DNA of 64,000 nt from Stenotrophomonas mori. GTDB taxonomy: Bacteria; Pseudomonadota; Gammaproteobacteria; Xanthomonadales; Xanthomonadaceae. The stretch is taken from positions 310,528 through 374,527 of the forward strand of contig NZ_JAIKTS010000004.1 of NCBI RefSeq assembly GCF_023556335.1, given 5' to 3'. Under the pieces are notes generated by a model. It had not been told where the DNA came from. It did no database searches and saw only the letters and a program-made list of their open reading frames with translations. Below are positions 43,369 to 52,514 of this stretch, in pieces (position 1 is the first letter of the stretch; each line of letters starts with the position of its first letter). The translations under genes and the position numbers were made by a program.

Positions 43369-44295
43369 TCAGGCGCCGACGGTATCGGACTCCACCGCCG
43401 CCGCTTCCGGCGGCGCTGCATCGGGATCGGGGGCGGCCTCGTCGGCCTCCGCCGCGGGATCGGCCGCGGGCGCCGGCTTGCGCGCCGCCAGCCAGGTCTT
43501 GAACTCGTCCTTGGACACGGCCTTGACCACGATCGGCATGAAGCCGTGGTCCTTGCCGCACAACTCGGCGCACTGGCCGCGGTAGACGCCCTCGCGCTCG
43601 ATGTTGGTCCAGCGCTCGTTGATGAAGCCCGGCACCGCGTCCTGCTTCCAGCCCAGCGCCGGCACCCACCAGGCATGGACCACGTCGTCGGAGGTGATGA
43701 CGAAGCGGACCTTGGTGTCCACCGGCAGCACCAGCGGGTTGTCCACGTCCAGCAGGTAGTGGGGATCGCCGGCCAGGGTCGGCACCGCGCCGCTCTGGCG
43801 GATCTGGTCGGACTTGCGGTCCATCCGGCTGGTGAAGGACACGTCCTCGCCCAGGTACTCGTACTTCCACATCCATTGGTAGCCGGTGATCTTCACCGTC
43901 ATCTCGGAATCGCGGTAGTCGTACATGGCGATCAGCTTGGCGGTGGCCGGCCAGGCCATGACCACCAGGATGACGACCGGGATGACGGTCCAGATGACCT
44001 CGGCCTTGGTGTTGTGGGAGAACTGCGCGGCCACCGCGCCCTTGGACTTGCGGAACTTGAAGATCGCGTAGGCCATCGCCGCGAACACCAGCACGCCGAT
44101 CACCGCGCACACCCACAGCACCACCATGTGCGCTTCCCACGCCATGCGTGCGGTATGGGTCACGCCCTTGCCCATGTTCAGCTGCCACGGCTTCGGGTCG
44201 GCCGACTGCGCCCATGCGCCGGGCATCGCCAGCACCATGGCCGCCAGCATGGCCCCGAACCGCATCTTCCCGCCCCACCTGCTGCTTTGCTTCAT
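43369..44295 (-). CDS. ctaC: Cytochrome c oxidase subunit II
   Basis: 308 residues. Signal peptide (to about 29, AWAQS), two helices (about 55-80, 98-120), then the cupredoxin CuA domain with YQWMWKYEY (electron entry), VVHAWWVPALG and RGQCAELCGKDHGFM, the full Cys-x3-Cys/His/Met CuA set. No fused cytochrome c domain; the C-terminal 35 residues are an Asp/Glu/Ala/Pro tail. Accepts electrons from soluble cytochrome c. Confidence 0.96.
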   Translation of the reverse strand: MKQSSRWGGKMRFGAMLAAMVLAMPGAWAQSADPKPWQLNMGKGVTHTARMAWEAHMVVLWVCAVIGVLVFAAMAYAIFKFRKSKGAVAAQFSHNTKAEVIWTVIPVVILVVMAWPATAKLIAMYDYRDSEMTVKITGYQWMWKYEYLGEDVSFTSRMDRKSDQIRQSGAVPTLAGDPHYLLDVDNPLVLPVDTKVRFVITSDDVVHAWWVPALGWKQDAVPGFINERWTNIEREGVYRGQCAELCGKDHGFMPIVVKAVSKDEFKTWLAARKPAPAADPAAEADEAAPDPDAAPPEAAAVESDTVGA

Positions 44296-44297
44296 GC

Positions 44298-44786
44298 CTA
44301 GACCCTTGACGTCGTCGGTTTGCAGCCGTTGCCGGCCGCGAGCAAGCTTTCAAGTGCCGCCGCGAGTTCCCGACGTTCGGCGGGTGCGAGGAAACTCCCC
44401 ACTTCCACCCGCTTGCCGCTGGAAACCAGCAGGACCCGTTCCTCCCCGGCCATCAGGCGCACCCAGTACGGATGCGCGCGGAATACCGGCGAACCTCCGG
44501 CCGCGGGGATCACCTCCACGCAGTCCGGCCCTACCCGGATCTCTTCCCGGCGTTCGCCGTTGCGCCACGATGCGCGCAGGGCGGCTCCCACCAGGAAGCA
44601 ATGCAACAACGCGAAGGCCGGGGCGAAGACGTTTCCGGACAGCCAGCCCAGGCCCGCCGAAAACCCCATCAACCCCGCCAACGCGGCGAACAACAGGACG
44701 AACTGCCGGGCGCCGAGCGCCCGTGGGGGATGCAGCACCAGCTGCGCATGTGAGCGGCCGGCCAACGGCCCAAGCATCTCGATCAT
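44298..44786 (-). CDS. DUF2244 family membrane protein
   Basis: 162 residues from ATG 44786. Two hydrophobic helices (about 27-45, 50-70) then a cytoplasmic beta-rich region (FRAHPYWVRL, SSGKRVEVGSFLAPAERRELAAAL), matching the DUF2244 layout. This family commonly precedes ctaC in proteobacterial cox clusters; function unknown, though an oxidase-related role is assumed. Its stop is 2 bp from the ctaC start. Confidence 0.82.
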   Translation of the reverse strand: MIEMLGPLAGRSHAQLVLHPPRALGARQFVLLFAALAGLMGFSAGLGWLSGNVFAPAFALLHCFLVGAALRASWRNGERREEIRVGPDCVEVIPAAGGSPVFRAHPYWVRLMAGEERVLLVSSGKRVEVGSFLAPAERRELAAALESLLAAGNGCKPTTSRV

Positions 44787-45080
44787 GTGCAACCGCGTCC
44801 CTACCGCGGAAACCGGGTTCGATGGTAGCCCCCGGCACAGGCACCGGCAAGCCGCCATTCATCGTCCTCGCGATGCTGCGCCGCACACACGGAACCGCCC
44901 TCCCACCGGCCGGAGACGTCGGATTATTTGACGAATTCGGCACAGTTGAACGAAGTCCTTACATTTCGCCGCAATCCCCTGCGGCACAACGGTTTGAGAC
45001 CTTCATCACCCACCATGAGGGGACTGGGAAATTCCGGCGTTTCGATTAAAATGGCCAAATCCCAAGGTGCCCATTTGGTC

Positions 45081-48000
45081 ATGCCCATGAATGCGACATC
45101 GCCCGTCCCCTCCGCCGTGGCCCAGCCACTGCTCTCGCCCGAACTGCCGCCGGCACCGCCGGCGTTGCGCCAGGCCATCACCGATGCCTGGCTCAAGGAC
45201 GAGACCACCCACGTCCGCGAGCTGCTGGAGCAGGCGCGGCTGCCCGCGGCCGAGCAGGCCCAGGTGCAGGCCATGGCCGCCGACCTGGTGCGGCGCGTGC
45301 GCGCCCGTGCCCGCCACCAGGGGGCGATCGAGGCCTTCATGCGCCAGTACGACCTGGGCAGCGAGGAGGGGGTGCTGCTGATGTGCGTGGCCGAGGCGCT
45401 GCTGCGCATTCCGGACCAGGACACCGCCGACAAGCTGATCCGCGACAAGCTGGGCGAAGCGGACTGGAAACGGCACATGGGCCAGTCCGACTCGGTGCTG
45501 GTCAACGCCTCGACCTGGGGGCTGATGCTGACCGGGCACCTGGTCGACCTGGCCGACGACACCAAGCGCGACGTGCACGGCGCGTTCAAGCGCCTGATCG
45601 GCCGCGTCGGCGAGCCGGTGATCCGCCTGGCCGTGCGCCAGGCGATGAAGATCATGGGCCACCAGTTCGTCATGGGCCGCTCCATCGAGGAGGCCCTGGC
45701 GCGCTCGCACAAGGGCGACAACACTCAGTACCGCTACTCCTTCGACATGCTCGGCGAAGGCGCGCTGACCATGAAGGATGCGCTGCGCTACCTGGAGGAC
45801 TACCGCCGCGCGATCCACGCCATCGGCGGCGACAACCTCGCCCGCGGCGGCAAGGCCGATGGCGACGTCACCCGCTCGCACGGCATCTCGATCAAGCTCT
45901 CCGCGCTGTACCCGCGCTACGAGCACGCCAAGCGCGAGCGGGTGCTGGCCGACCTGGTGCCGGGCGTGCTGGAACTGGCGCAGCTGGCCCGTTCCTACGG
46001 CATCGGCTGCACCGTGGACGCCGAGGAGGCCGACCGCCTGGAGCTGTCGCTGGACATCATCGAACGCGTCGTCGGCGATCCCTCGCTGAAGGGCTGGGAC
46101 GGGTTCGGCGTCGTGGTGCAGGCCTACCAGAAGCGCACCCCGTACACGATCGACTACCTGGCCGACCTGGCCCGCCGCATCGGCCACCGGCTGCAGGTGC
46201 GCCTGGTCAAGGGCGCCTACTGGGACGCGGAGATCAAGCGCGCCCAGGTCGAGGGCATGGCCGGCTACCCGGTGTTCACCCGCAAGCAGAACACCGACGT
46301 CTCCTACCTCGCCTGCGCCAAGCGGCTGTTCACCCATGGCGACGTGCTGTACCCGATGTTCGCCACCCACAACGCGGCCACCATCGCCGCGGTCAAGCAG
46401 ATCGCCCAGGGGCGCACCTACGAGCACCAGAAGCTGCATGGCATGGGCGACGACCTGTATGCCGAGGTGATCCCGGCCGACCGCCTGGACGTGCCCTGCC
46501 GGGTCTACGCGCCGGTCGGCTCGCACGAGGACCTGCTGCCCTACCTGGTGCGCCGCCTGCTGGAGAACGGCGCCAACTCCAGCTTCGTCAACCGCATCAC
46601 CGACGAGGACGTGTCCATCGACGACCTGATCCGCGATCCGGTCGAGGCCGTGTCTTCGTTCGCGTCCATCCCGCACCCCAAGATCCCGCTGCCGGTCGAT
46701 CTGCTGCGCAGCCAGAACCACGACAGGAACAACTCCATGGGCATCAACCTCGCCAACGACAACGACCTGCGTGCCCTTGCCGGCCAGCTTGATGCCGCCC
46801 TTCCCGGCGGCGACGGCTGGCGCGCCACGCCACTGGTGCCGGGCAGCGCCGCCGGCGGCGCTCCGCGGGCGGTGACCAACCCCGCCGACACCCGCGAGGT
46901 GGTCGGCCACTGGGTTCCGGCCGACAGCGCCACCGTGCAGCAGGCGCTGGCCAATGCGGTGGCCGCGCAGCCGGGCTGGAACCGCACCCCGGCCGCCCAG
47001 CGCGCGGCGTTCCTCGAGCGCGCCGCCGACCAGCTGGAAGCGCGCATCGCCGAGTTCATGGCGCTGTGCGTGAAGGAAGCCGGCAAGAGCCTGCCCGACA
47101 GCGTCGCCGAAGTACGCGAGGCCGTGGATTTCCTGCGCTACTACGCCAAGCAGGCGCGCGAGCAGTTCAGCGCCGGCCAGGCCCTTCCCAGCCCCACCGG
47201 CGAGAGCAACGAGCTGCAGCTGCACGGCCGTGGCGTGTTCGTCTGCATCAGCCCGTGGAACTTCCCGCTGGCGATCTTCCTGGGCCAGGTCAGCGCGGCG
47301 CTGGCCGCCGGCAACAGCGTCATCGCCAAGCCCGCCGAACAGACCAGCCTGGTGGGCTATTACGCGGTGAAGCTGCTGCACGACGCCGGGGTGCCGGCCG
47401 AGGTGCTGCAGTTCCTGCCGGGCGACGGCGCCACCGTCGGCGCCGCCCTCACCGCCGACCCGCGCGTGGCCGGGGTGGCCTTCACCGGTTCCACCGAGAC
47501 CGCCCGCGCGATCAACCGGGCGCTGGCGGCACGCGACGACGCTCCGATCGGGATCCTGATCGCCGAGACCGGCGGCCAGAACGCCTTCATCGCCGACTCC
47601 TCGGCACTGCCGGAGCAGCTGGTGAAGGACGCGATCGGCTCGGCCTTCACCTCGGCCGGCCAGCGCTGCTCGGCCGCGCGCGTGCTGTTCGTTCAGGACG
47701 ACATCGCCGACAAGGTGATGGGCATGCTCGCCGGCGCGATGGCCGAGCTGAAGGTCGGCGACCCGGGCGAGCTGTCCACCGATGTCGGCCCGGTGATCGA
47801 CGACGATGCGCTGCGCATCCTCCACGAGCATGCCGCGCGCATGGACCGGGAGGCGCGCCCGATCGCCGCCACGCCGCTGCCCGACGGCACCGCGCACGGC
47901 ACCTTCTTCGCGCCGCGCGCCTATGAGCTGACGTCCCTGGACCAGCTGCACCGCGAGGTCTTCGGCCCGGTACTGCACGTGATCCGCTGGAAGGCCGACC

Positions 48001-48305
48001 AGCTCGACGCGGTGATCGGGCAGATCAACGCCACCGGCTACGGCCTGACCCTCGGCGTGCACTCGCGCATCGACGCCACCGTCGACCGCATCGCCTCGCG
48101 GGTGGAGGTCGGCAACGTCTACGTCAACCGCAACCAGATCGGCGCGGTGGTCGGCGTGCAGCCGTTCGGCGGCCAGGGCCTGTCCGGCACCGGCCCCAAG
48201 GCCGGCGGCCCGCACTACCTGCTGCGTTTCGCCACCGAGAAGACGGTGACGGTGAACACCACCGCGGCCGGTGGCAATGCCTCGCTGCTGACCCTGGGCG
48301 ACTGA
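45081..48305 (+). CDS. putA: Bifunctional proline dehydrogenase / delta-1-pyrroline-5-carboxylate dehydrogenase
   Basis: About 1074 residues. An N-terminal helical arm leads to the FAD-dependent PRODH barrel (about 150-500: ISIKLSALYPRY, VRLVKGAYWD, RLLENGANSSFVNR) and then the NAD-dependent aldehyde dehydrogenase half (about 570-1060: ISPWNFPLAIF, FTGSTETAR, IAETGGQNA, catalytic Cys in AGQRCSAAR). It lacks the ribbon-helix-helix domain of trifunctional PutA, so it is the shorter bifunctional type that cannot repress itself. It converts proline to glutamate. The start at 45081 was chosen over an upstream ATG at 45051 because the 5' codons are unbiased. Confidence 0.96.
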   Translation: MPMNATSPVPSAVAQPLLSPELPPAPPALRQAITDAWLKDETTHVRELLEQARLPAAEQAQVQAMAADLVRRVRARARHQGAIEAFMRQYDLGSEEGVLLMCVAEALLRIPDQDTADKLIRDKLGEADWKRHMGQSDSVLVNASTWGLMLTGHLVDLADDTKRDVHGAFKRLIGRVGEPVIRLAVRQAMKIMGHQFVMGRSIEEALARSHKGDNTQYRYSFDMLGEGALTMKDALRYLEDYRRAIHAIGGDNLARGGKADGDVTRSHGISIKLSALYPRYEHAKRERVLADLVPGVLELAQLARSYGIGCTVDAEEADRLELSLDIIERVVGDPSLKGWDGFGVVVQAYQKRTPYTIDYLADLARRIGHRLQVRLVKGAYWDAEIKRAQVEGMAGYPVFTRKQNTDVSYLACAKRLFTHGDVLYPMFATHNAATIAAVKQIAQGRTYEHQKLHGMGDDLYAEVIPADRLDVPCRVYAPVGSHEDLLPYLVRRLLENGANSSFVNRITDEDVSIDDLIRDPVEAVSSFASIPHPKIPLPVDLLRSQNHDRNNSMGINLANDNDLRALAGQLDAALPGGDGWRATPLVPGSAAGGAPRAVTNPADTREVVGHWVPADSATVQQALANAVAAQPGWNRTPAAQRAAFLERAADQLEARIAEFMALCVKEAGKSLPDSVAEVREAVDFLRYYAKQAREQFSAGQALPSPTGESNELQLHGRGVFVCISPWNFPLAIFLGQVSAALAAGNSVIAKPAEQTSLVGYYAVKLLHDAGVPAEVLQFLPGDGATVGAALTADPRVAGVAFTGSTETARAINRALAARDDAPIGILIAETGGQNAFIADSSALPEQLVKDAIGSAFTSAGQRCSAARVLFVQDDIADKVMGMLAGAMAELKVGDPGELSTDVGPVIDDDALRILHEHAARMDREARPIAATPLPDGTAHGTFFAPRAYELTSLDQLHREVFGPVLHVIRWKADQLDAVIGQINATGYGLTLGVHSRIDATVDRIASRVEVGNVYVNRNQIGAVVGVQPFGGQGLSGTGPKAGGPHYLLRFATEKTVTVNTTAAGGNASLLTLGD

Positions 48306-48315
48306 GTCCGGCGCG

Positions 48316-48345
48316 CCGCTCCCCGTCCGCCAGGACCGGGAGCGG
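48316..48345. terminator. Strong hairpin after putA
   Basis: CCGCTCCC and GGGAGCGG pair (8 bp), continued by GTCC/GGAC across single mismatched bases, loop GCCA. Located 11 bp past the putA stop and before the ECF promoter. No T-run follows, so it may block rather than terminate transcription. Confidence 0.5.
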
Positions 48346-48364
48346 CCGGCGCCGCCGCCGCGGG

Positions 48365-48391
48365 ATTTCACTTTTCGCGCCTTGTCGCGTC
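48365..48391 (+). promoter_or_regulatory. Candidate ECF-sigma promoter of the fecI-type operon (P1)
   Basis: ATTTCACTTTT (48365-48375) is followed after 12 bases by CGTC (48388-48391). An identical pair with identical spacing occurs at 52411-52437. CGTC is a familiar -10 core for ECF sigma factors. It implies autoregulation of the sigma gene, whose ATG is only about 11 bases downstream. Confidence 0.6.
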
Positions 48392-48401
48392 TAGTAACGG
48401 C

Positions 48402-48974
48402 ATGAGCGCTCCCCCCGACCCCTCCCCCACCGCGCAACCGCCCACGGCCGCCTCGCCACGCGCGTCGGCCGAGCAGCTGGTCCGCGAGTTCAACCAGACC
48501 CTGATCCGCGTCCTGCAATCGCGGCTGGGGTCCTACGAGGACGCGCGCGAAGTGGCGCAGGAGGCCTACGCCAAGCTGCTGAACCTGGGCGACGAGGCGG
48601 CCATCAGCTTCCACCGCGCCTACCTGTTCCGCATCGCCCACAACCTGGCCACCGACCTGCTGCGCAAACGCGCCCATGTGGAGCAGCCGGCACCGGCCGG
48701 ACTGGACCTGTGGCCGGACCCGGGCAGCGATCCCGCCCGCAGCGCCCATGCGCTGCAGGCGGTGGAACGCCTGCCCGCGCTGCTGGCCGAACTGCCCGCC
48801 AACTGCGCCGAATCGTTCCGGCTGGTGCGGGTGCGACAATTGAGCTTCGCCGAAGCGGCCGAGGTGCTGGGCCTGTCCGAGCGCATGGTCCGCATCCATG
48901 TGGCGCGCGCGCTGGCCTACTGCCAGGAGCGCCTGGACGGCATCACGGACGCGTGGGAAGGAGAACCCCGATGA
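48402..48974 (+). CDS. FecI-type ECF RNA polymerase sigma factor
   Basis: 190 residues. Region 2 (about 24-92: EQLVREFNQTLIRVLQSR, REVAQEAYAKLL, FRIAHNLATDLLRKR) and region 4 (about 125-180: SFRLVRVRQLSFAEAAEVLG, LSERMVRIHVARAL) are both present, with no anti-sigma-independent extra domain. Such sigma factors are activated when a TonB receptor binds its ligand and signals through FecR. The stop overlaps the fecR start (ATGA). Confidence 0.92.
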   Translation: MSAPPDPSPTAQPPTAASPRASAEQLVREFNQTLIRVLQSRLGSYEDAREVAQEAYAKLLNLGDEAAISFHRAYLFRIAHNLATDLLRKRAHVEQPAPAGLDLWPDPGSDPARSAHALQAVERLPALLAELPANCAESFRLVRVRQLSFAEAAEVLGLSERMVRIHVARALAYCQERLDGITDAWEGEPR

Positions 48975-50011
48975 ACACCCCACCCAAGGACCTCCGCAAA
49001 GCCGCCCTGCAGGCCGCCAGCGACTGGTTGATCCGGCTGCAGGACGACGACGTGCCCGCCACCGAACTGGAAGCCTGGGCCCTGTGGATGGCCGCGTCAC
49101 CGGACCATGCCTCCGCATTCGACGACCTAGCCGCGCTGTGGGCGGCCGCCGGCACCCTGGACCCGGCGGCACTGGACGCGGCCCGCGCCACTCCGGCACC
49201 TGCACCTGCACCGGCATCGACCGCGCGCACCGGCCGCCGGCCACGCCGCGCCGCGGGACGCTGGCTGGCGGTCGCCGCCAGTGCCGCGGTGTTCTGCGTC
49301 GCCGGCCTGTGGGCGCTGCAGCAGCGTGCACCCGCCGGCGCCACCGCACAGACCTTCGCCACCGCCATCGGCGAACAGCGGCGGGTGGTCCTGGCCGATG
49401 GCTCGACCCTGGAGCTGGATGCCGCCTCGCAGGTACAGGTCCGTTATGACGCCCGGCAGCGCGACGTGGCGCTGCTGCGCGGCCGTGCCCATTTCAGTGT
49501 GGCCCACGAACCGCGGCGGCCGTTCGTGGTCGATGCCGAAGGGGTCCGCAGCCGCGCCCTGGGGACCCGCTTCAGCGTCGACCGCGATCGCCGCGATACG
49601 GTGACCGTGGTGGTCGACGAGGGCCGGGTGCAGGTGGACAACGGCCATCACGACCGCTACGAAGCCGGCCGCGGGGAAATGGTCCGCTTCGACCCGCGCA
49701 CCGGCCTGCAGGCGCCGCAGACGGTGAACGCCGAGCTGGCCATGGCCTGGCGGCAGGGCGAAGTGGTCTACCAGGGCGAACCGCTGTCGCGGGTGATCGA
49801 CGACCTGAACCGCTATTCGGCCACGCCGATCCGGCTGCAGGACGCCGCCCTGGGCGAACTGCGGGTCACCGGCCGCTGGGAGCTGGCCGGCATCGACCGC
49901 TGGGTCGACGGGCTGGCGCGCGCGCTGCGCCTGCGGGTGCAGCGCGACACCGACCGGATCCTGCTGCTGCGCACCGGCACCGCCTCCAGCGGCGGCCTGG
50001 CCGACGGATAA
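48971..50011 (+). CDS. FecR-family anti-sigma / transmembrane signal relay
   Basis: 346 residues. DUF4880-type cytoplasmic N-terminus (ASDWLIRLQDDDV, about 16-28), one transmembrane helix (about 93-112), the periplasmic FecR beta domain (about 120-220: LADGSTLELDAASQVQVRY, GRAHFSV) and a C-terminal DUF4974 domain (about 255-330: LSRVIDDLNRYSATPI, LRVTGRWELAGI) that contacts the receptor STN domain. It holds the sigma factor inactive until the receptor is occupied. Coupled to the sigma gene and 29 bp before the receptor. Confidence 0.92.
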   Translation: MNTPPKDLRKAALQAASDWLIRLQDDDVPATELEAWALWMAASPDHASAFDDLAALWAAAGTLDPAALDAARATPAPAPAPASTARTGRRPRRAAGRWLAVAASAAVFCVAGLWALQQRAPAGATAQTFATAIGEQRRVVLADGSTLELDAASQVQVRYDARQRDVALLRGRAHFSVAHEPRRPFVVDAEGVRSRALGTRFSVDRDRRDTVTVVVDEGRVQVDNGHHDRYEAGRGEMVRFDPRTGLQAPQTVNAELAMAWRQGEVVYQGEPLSRVIDDLNRYSATPIRLQDAALGELRVTGRWELAGIDRWVDGLARALRLRVQRDTDRILLLRTGTASSGGLADG

Positions 50012-50040
50012 TCCCACCCCGCATTCCCGCCTTCACGCCC

Positions 50041-52395
50041 ATGCCCGCTTTCGCCCGCCTGCGTCGTGGCTTTCCGTGGACCGCGCCCGTCATCGGCAGG
50101 CGCGCACGCGGGCACGGCTGGGCGCTGGTGCTGGCGCTGTGCGGCCTGGCCCTGCCCGCGCAGGCCGCGCCACCGCCACGCAGCGCCTACCGCATTCCGG
50201 CCCAGCCGCTGGACGAAGCGCTGCTGGCGTTTTCCCGCCAGTCCGGCCTGCAGCTCGCGGCCGTCGGGGAACTGCGCCGTACCCGGCGCAGCGTGCCGGT
50301 GAGCGGGGTGATGACCGCCGAGGCCGCGCTGCGGCGGCTGCTGGAAGGCAGCGGCTATGCCTATGCGATCGAGGACGGCATGGTCACCGTTGCCGCCCCC
50401 GTCGCCGCCTCGCCGGTCCGCGCGCAGGCGCTGCCGGTGCAGGCCGAGGATCCGGCCGTCACCTTCGCGCCACTGGTCGTCTCGGCGCGCAAGCGCGACG
50501 AACGCTGGGTGGACGTGCCGTTCGGGCTGTCGGTCGTCTCCGGCCAGCGCATCGCCGCCCTGGGACTGGGCAACGTCGCCGACACGCTGCGCCTGGCCCC
50601 GGGCGTGGCCACCGTCGATGCCGGGGCCGCCTTCACCCAGGTGCAGATCCGCGGCGTGTCCAGCTCGCTGGGCGGCAACGACAACGGCTACTACCTGGAC
50701 GACATTCCGTTCACCGGCGTCACCGTGCCGTGGCACCCGGATACCCGCGCCTTCGACCTGGAACAGGTGGAGGTGCTCAAGGGCCCGCAGGGCACCCTGT
50801 TCGGCGAAGGCTCGATGGGCGGTACGGTGCGCATCCTCACCCGCCCGCCCGACCTGGAACGGCTGGCGGGAACCGCGCAGGTCGGCGTGTCCAGCACCCG
50901 CGGCGGCGGCACCGGCAGCCAGGGCAGGGTCATGGCCAACCTGCCGCTGAGCGCCGGCCGGCTGGCGCTGCGCGTGGTCGCCACCGAGGAAACCCTGCCC
51001 GGCTGGATCGACATGGACGACGGCCCCCGCGACATCAACGAGCAGCGCATCGGCACCCGGCGGCTGCGGGTGCGCTGGGCGGCCAGCGACCAGTGGATGA
51101 CCGACCTGGTGCACATGCGCTCGCTGACCCGGGCGCCGGGCGGCGGCTACGCCGCCAGCGACCGGCTGCGCAGCGATGCCTGGCAGTCCACCCGCTCGCA
51201 CTGGCGCGCCGACAGCCTCTCCAGCAACGTCGAGCTGCCGGCCTCGCGGCTGACCCTGGCGGCCTCGCGCGCCGAACTCGGGTACGACATGGCCGGCATG
51301 GTCACTCCGGTGTCGCGGCTGGACGCGCGCCTGCGCATCCGGGTGGACAGCCTGGAGCTGCGCTGGGCTTCGAGCGGCAACGGCCCGCTGGAGTGGATCC
51401 TCGGCTACGCGCGGCGCGACGCGACGCGGCGCGACGACCTGCGGGTGGACCGCCAGGACGCGCGCAGCCGGCAGTCCAACCGCGCCGATGCGGTATTCGG
51501 CGAGGCCACCCTCAGCCCGGGCGACGGGCGCTGGTCGGTCACCGCCGGCCTGCGCCAGTTCGTCGATGCGGTGGACGGCCATGCCGATGCCGGCGATGAG
51601 GACGTCCGCCTGCGCGCCACCTTCCGGCGCCTCAACCCGCGGGTGGGCATCGCCCGCCACCTGTCCAGCCGGCGCCTGGCCTATGCCAGCCTCTCCACCG
51701 GGTTCCGCTCCGGCCAGCTGCAGCCGGCCGATTCGATGCTGGCCGCGCGGCAGGCCGGCGTCGACCTGCCCGACACGCTGCGCCCCGACTGGCTGGCATC
51801 GGGCGAGATCGGCCTCAAGCAGGTCATGGCCGACGGCCGGCGGGCGATGCAGGCGGCGCTGTTCCGCAGCCGTTGGCACGACCTGCCGGTACGGGTGCCG
51901 ATCGACGGCACCTACAACGGCCTGGCCAACTCGCGCGGCGCGCTGCTGCAGGGCGCCGAGCTGGGCATGAGCTACCAGCCACGGGACAACCTGCTCATGG
52001 AGCTGGGCGCGACCCTGGTGGACGCCCGCTACCTGGACGACGTGCCCGGCACGCCGTTGCGCCGCGGAAGCCGGGTCTACAACGTTCCCCGGGCCAGCCT
52101 GTCCGGCTCGGCCACGTACTCCCGCGCGCTGCGGCACGGCCGCTCGTTCGAGACCGCGCTGCAGGCCAGCGTCCATTCCCGGCGCGAGACCGGGCTGGTC
52201 CAGGGCGACCGCGGCGATGCCATCGGCCTGGTGGGCCTGCGCCTGGGCCTGCAGTTCGCCACGGCCGGAAGCGCCCACCTGCGCGTGGACAACCTGTTCG
52301 ACGAGCGCGGCGCGGTGGACGCGCGCAGCCAGTACGGCCAGGCCACGCGGCTGCATCCGCGCAGCGTCGGCGTGGAGTGGCAGCTGCACTTCTGA
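50041..52395 (+). CDS. TonB-dependent receptor with N-terminal STN signalling domain (FecA-like)
   Basis: 784 residues. A long signal region ends near residue 43 (AQA-AP). The secretin/TonB short N-terminal (STN) domain spans about 50-118 (AYRIPAQPLDEALLAFSRQ; LRRLLEGSGYAYAIED). The plug begins at about 142 (PLVVSARKRDERWVDVP) with the VEVLKGPQGTLFGEGSMGG motif, and a barrel ends in an aromatic-terminated strand (VEWQLHF). The STN domain relays ligand binding to FecR. Plug and barrel are closely related to the next receptor: the stretch around SSLGGNDNGYY is identical in both. Ligand unknown; related FecA-type receptors handle siderophores or peptides. Confidence 0.9.
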   Translation: MPAFARLRRGFPWTAPVIGRRARGHGWALVLALCGLALPAQAAPPPRSAYRIPAQPLDEALLAFSRQSGLQLAAVGELRRTRRSVPVSGVMTAEAALRRLLEGSGYAYAIEDGMVTVAAPVAASPVRAQALPVQAEDPAVTFAPLVVSARKRDERWVDVPFGLSVVSGQRIAALGLGNVADTLRLAPGVATVDAGAAFTQVQIRGVSSSLGGNDNGYYLDDIPFTGVTVPWHPDTRAFDLEQVEVLKGPQGTLFGEGSMGGTVRILTRPPDLERLAGTAQVGVSSTRGGGTGSQGRVMANLPLSAGRLALRVVATEETLPGWIDMDDGPRDINEQRIGTRRLRVRWAASDQWMTDLVHMRSLTRAPGGGYAASDRLRSDAWQSTRSHWRADSLSSNVELPASRLTLAASRAELGYDMAGMVTPVSRLDARLRIRVDSLELRWASSGNGPLEWILGYARRDATRRDDLRVDRQDARSRQSNRADAVFGEATLSPGDGRWSVTAGLRQFVDAVDGHADAGDEDVRLRATFRRLNPRVGIARHLSSRRLAYASLSTGFRSGQLQPADSMLAARQAGVDLPDTLRPDWLASGEIGLKQVMADGRRAMQAALFRSRWHDLPVRVPIDGTYNGLANSRGALLQGAELGMSYQPRDNLLMELGATLVDARYLDDVPGTPLRRGSRVYNVPRASLSGSATYSRALRHGRSFETALQASVHSRRETGLVQGDRGDAIGLVGLRLGLQFATAGSAHLRVDNLFDERGAVDARSQYGQATRLHPRSVGVEWQLHF

Positions 52396-52410
52396 GCGCC
52401 GGCCCCGCGC

Positions 52411-52437
52411 ATTTCACTTTTGTTGCACTGGTTCGTC
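52411..52437 (+). promoter_or_regulatory. Candidate ECF-sigma promoter of the second receptor (P2)
   Basis: The same ATTTCACTTTT (52411-52421) and CGTC (52434-52437) with 12 bases between as at P1. It starts 15 bp after the first receptor stop and gives a leader of about 70 nt before ATG 52515. Confidence 0.6.
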
Positions 52438-52514
52438 ATGGCACCTGAGTGCCGGCGTCCGCATGTGGTCTTGCGTCTCCGGCACGGGCATTCCACCCCC
52501 TTCGGAGCACCTCC

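Noticed and set aside
45006..49349. Open frame of 1447 codons on the minus strand
   Set aside because: It lies antisense to putA and the sigma-factor genes, is rich in His/Gln/Arg/Gly/Val typical of the complement of GC3-biased coding DNA, and has no start signal.
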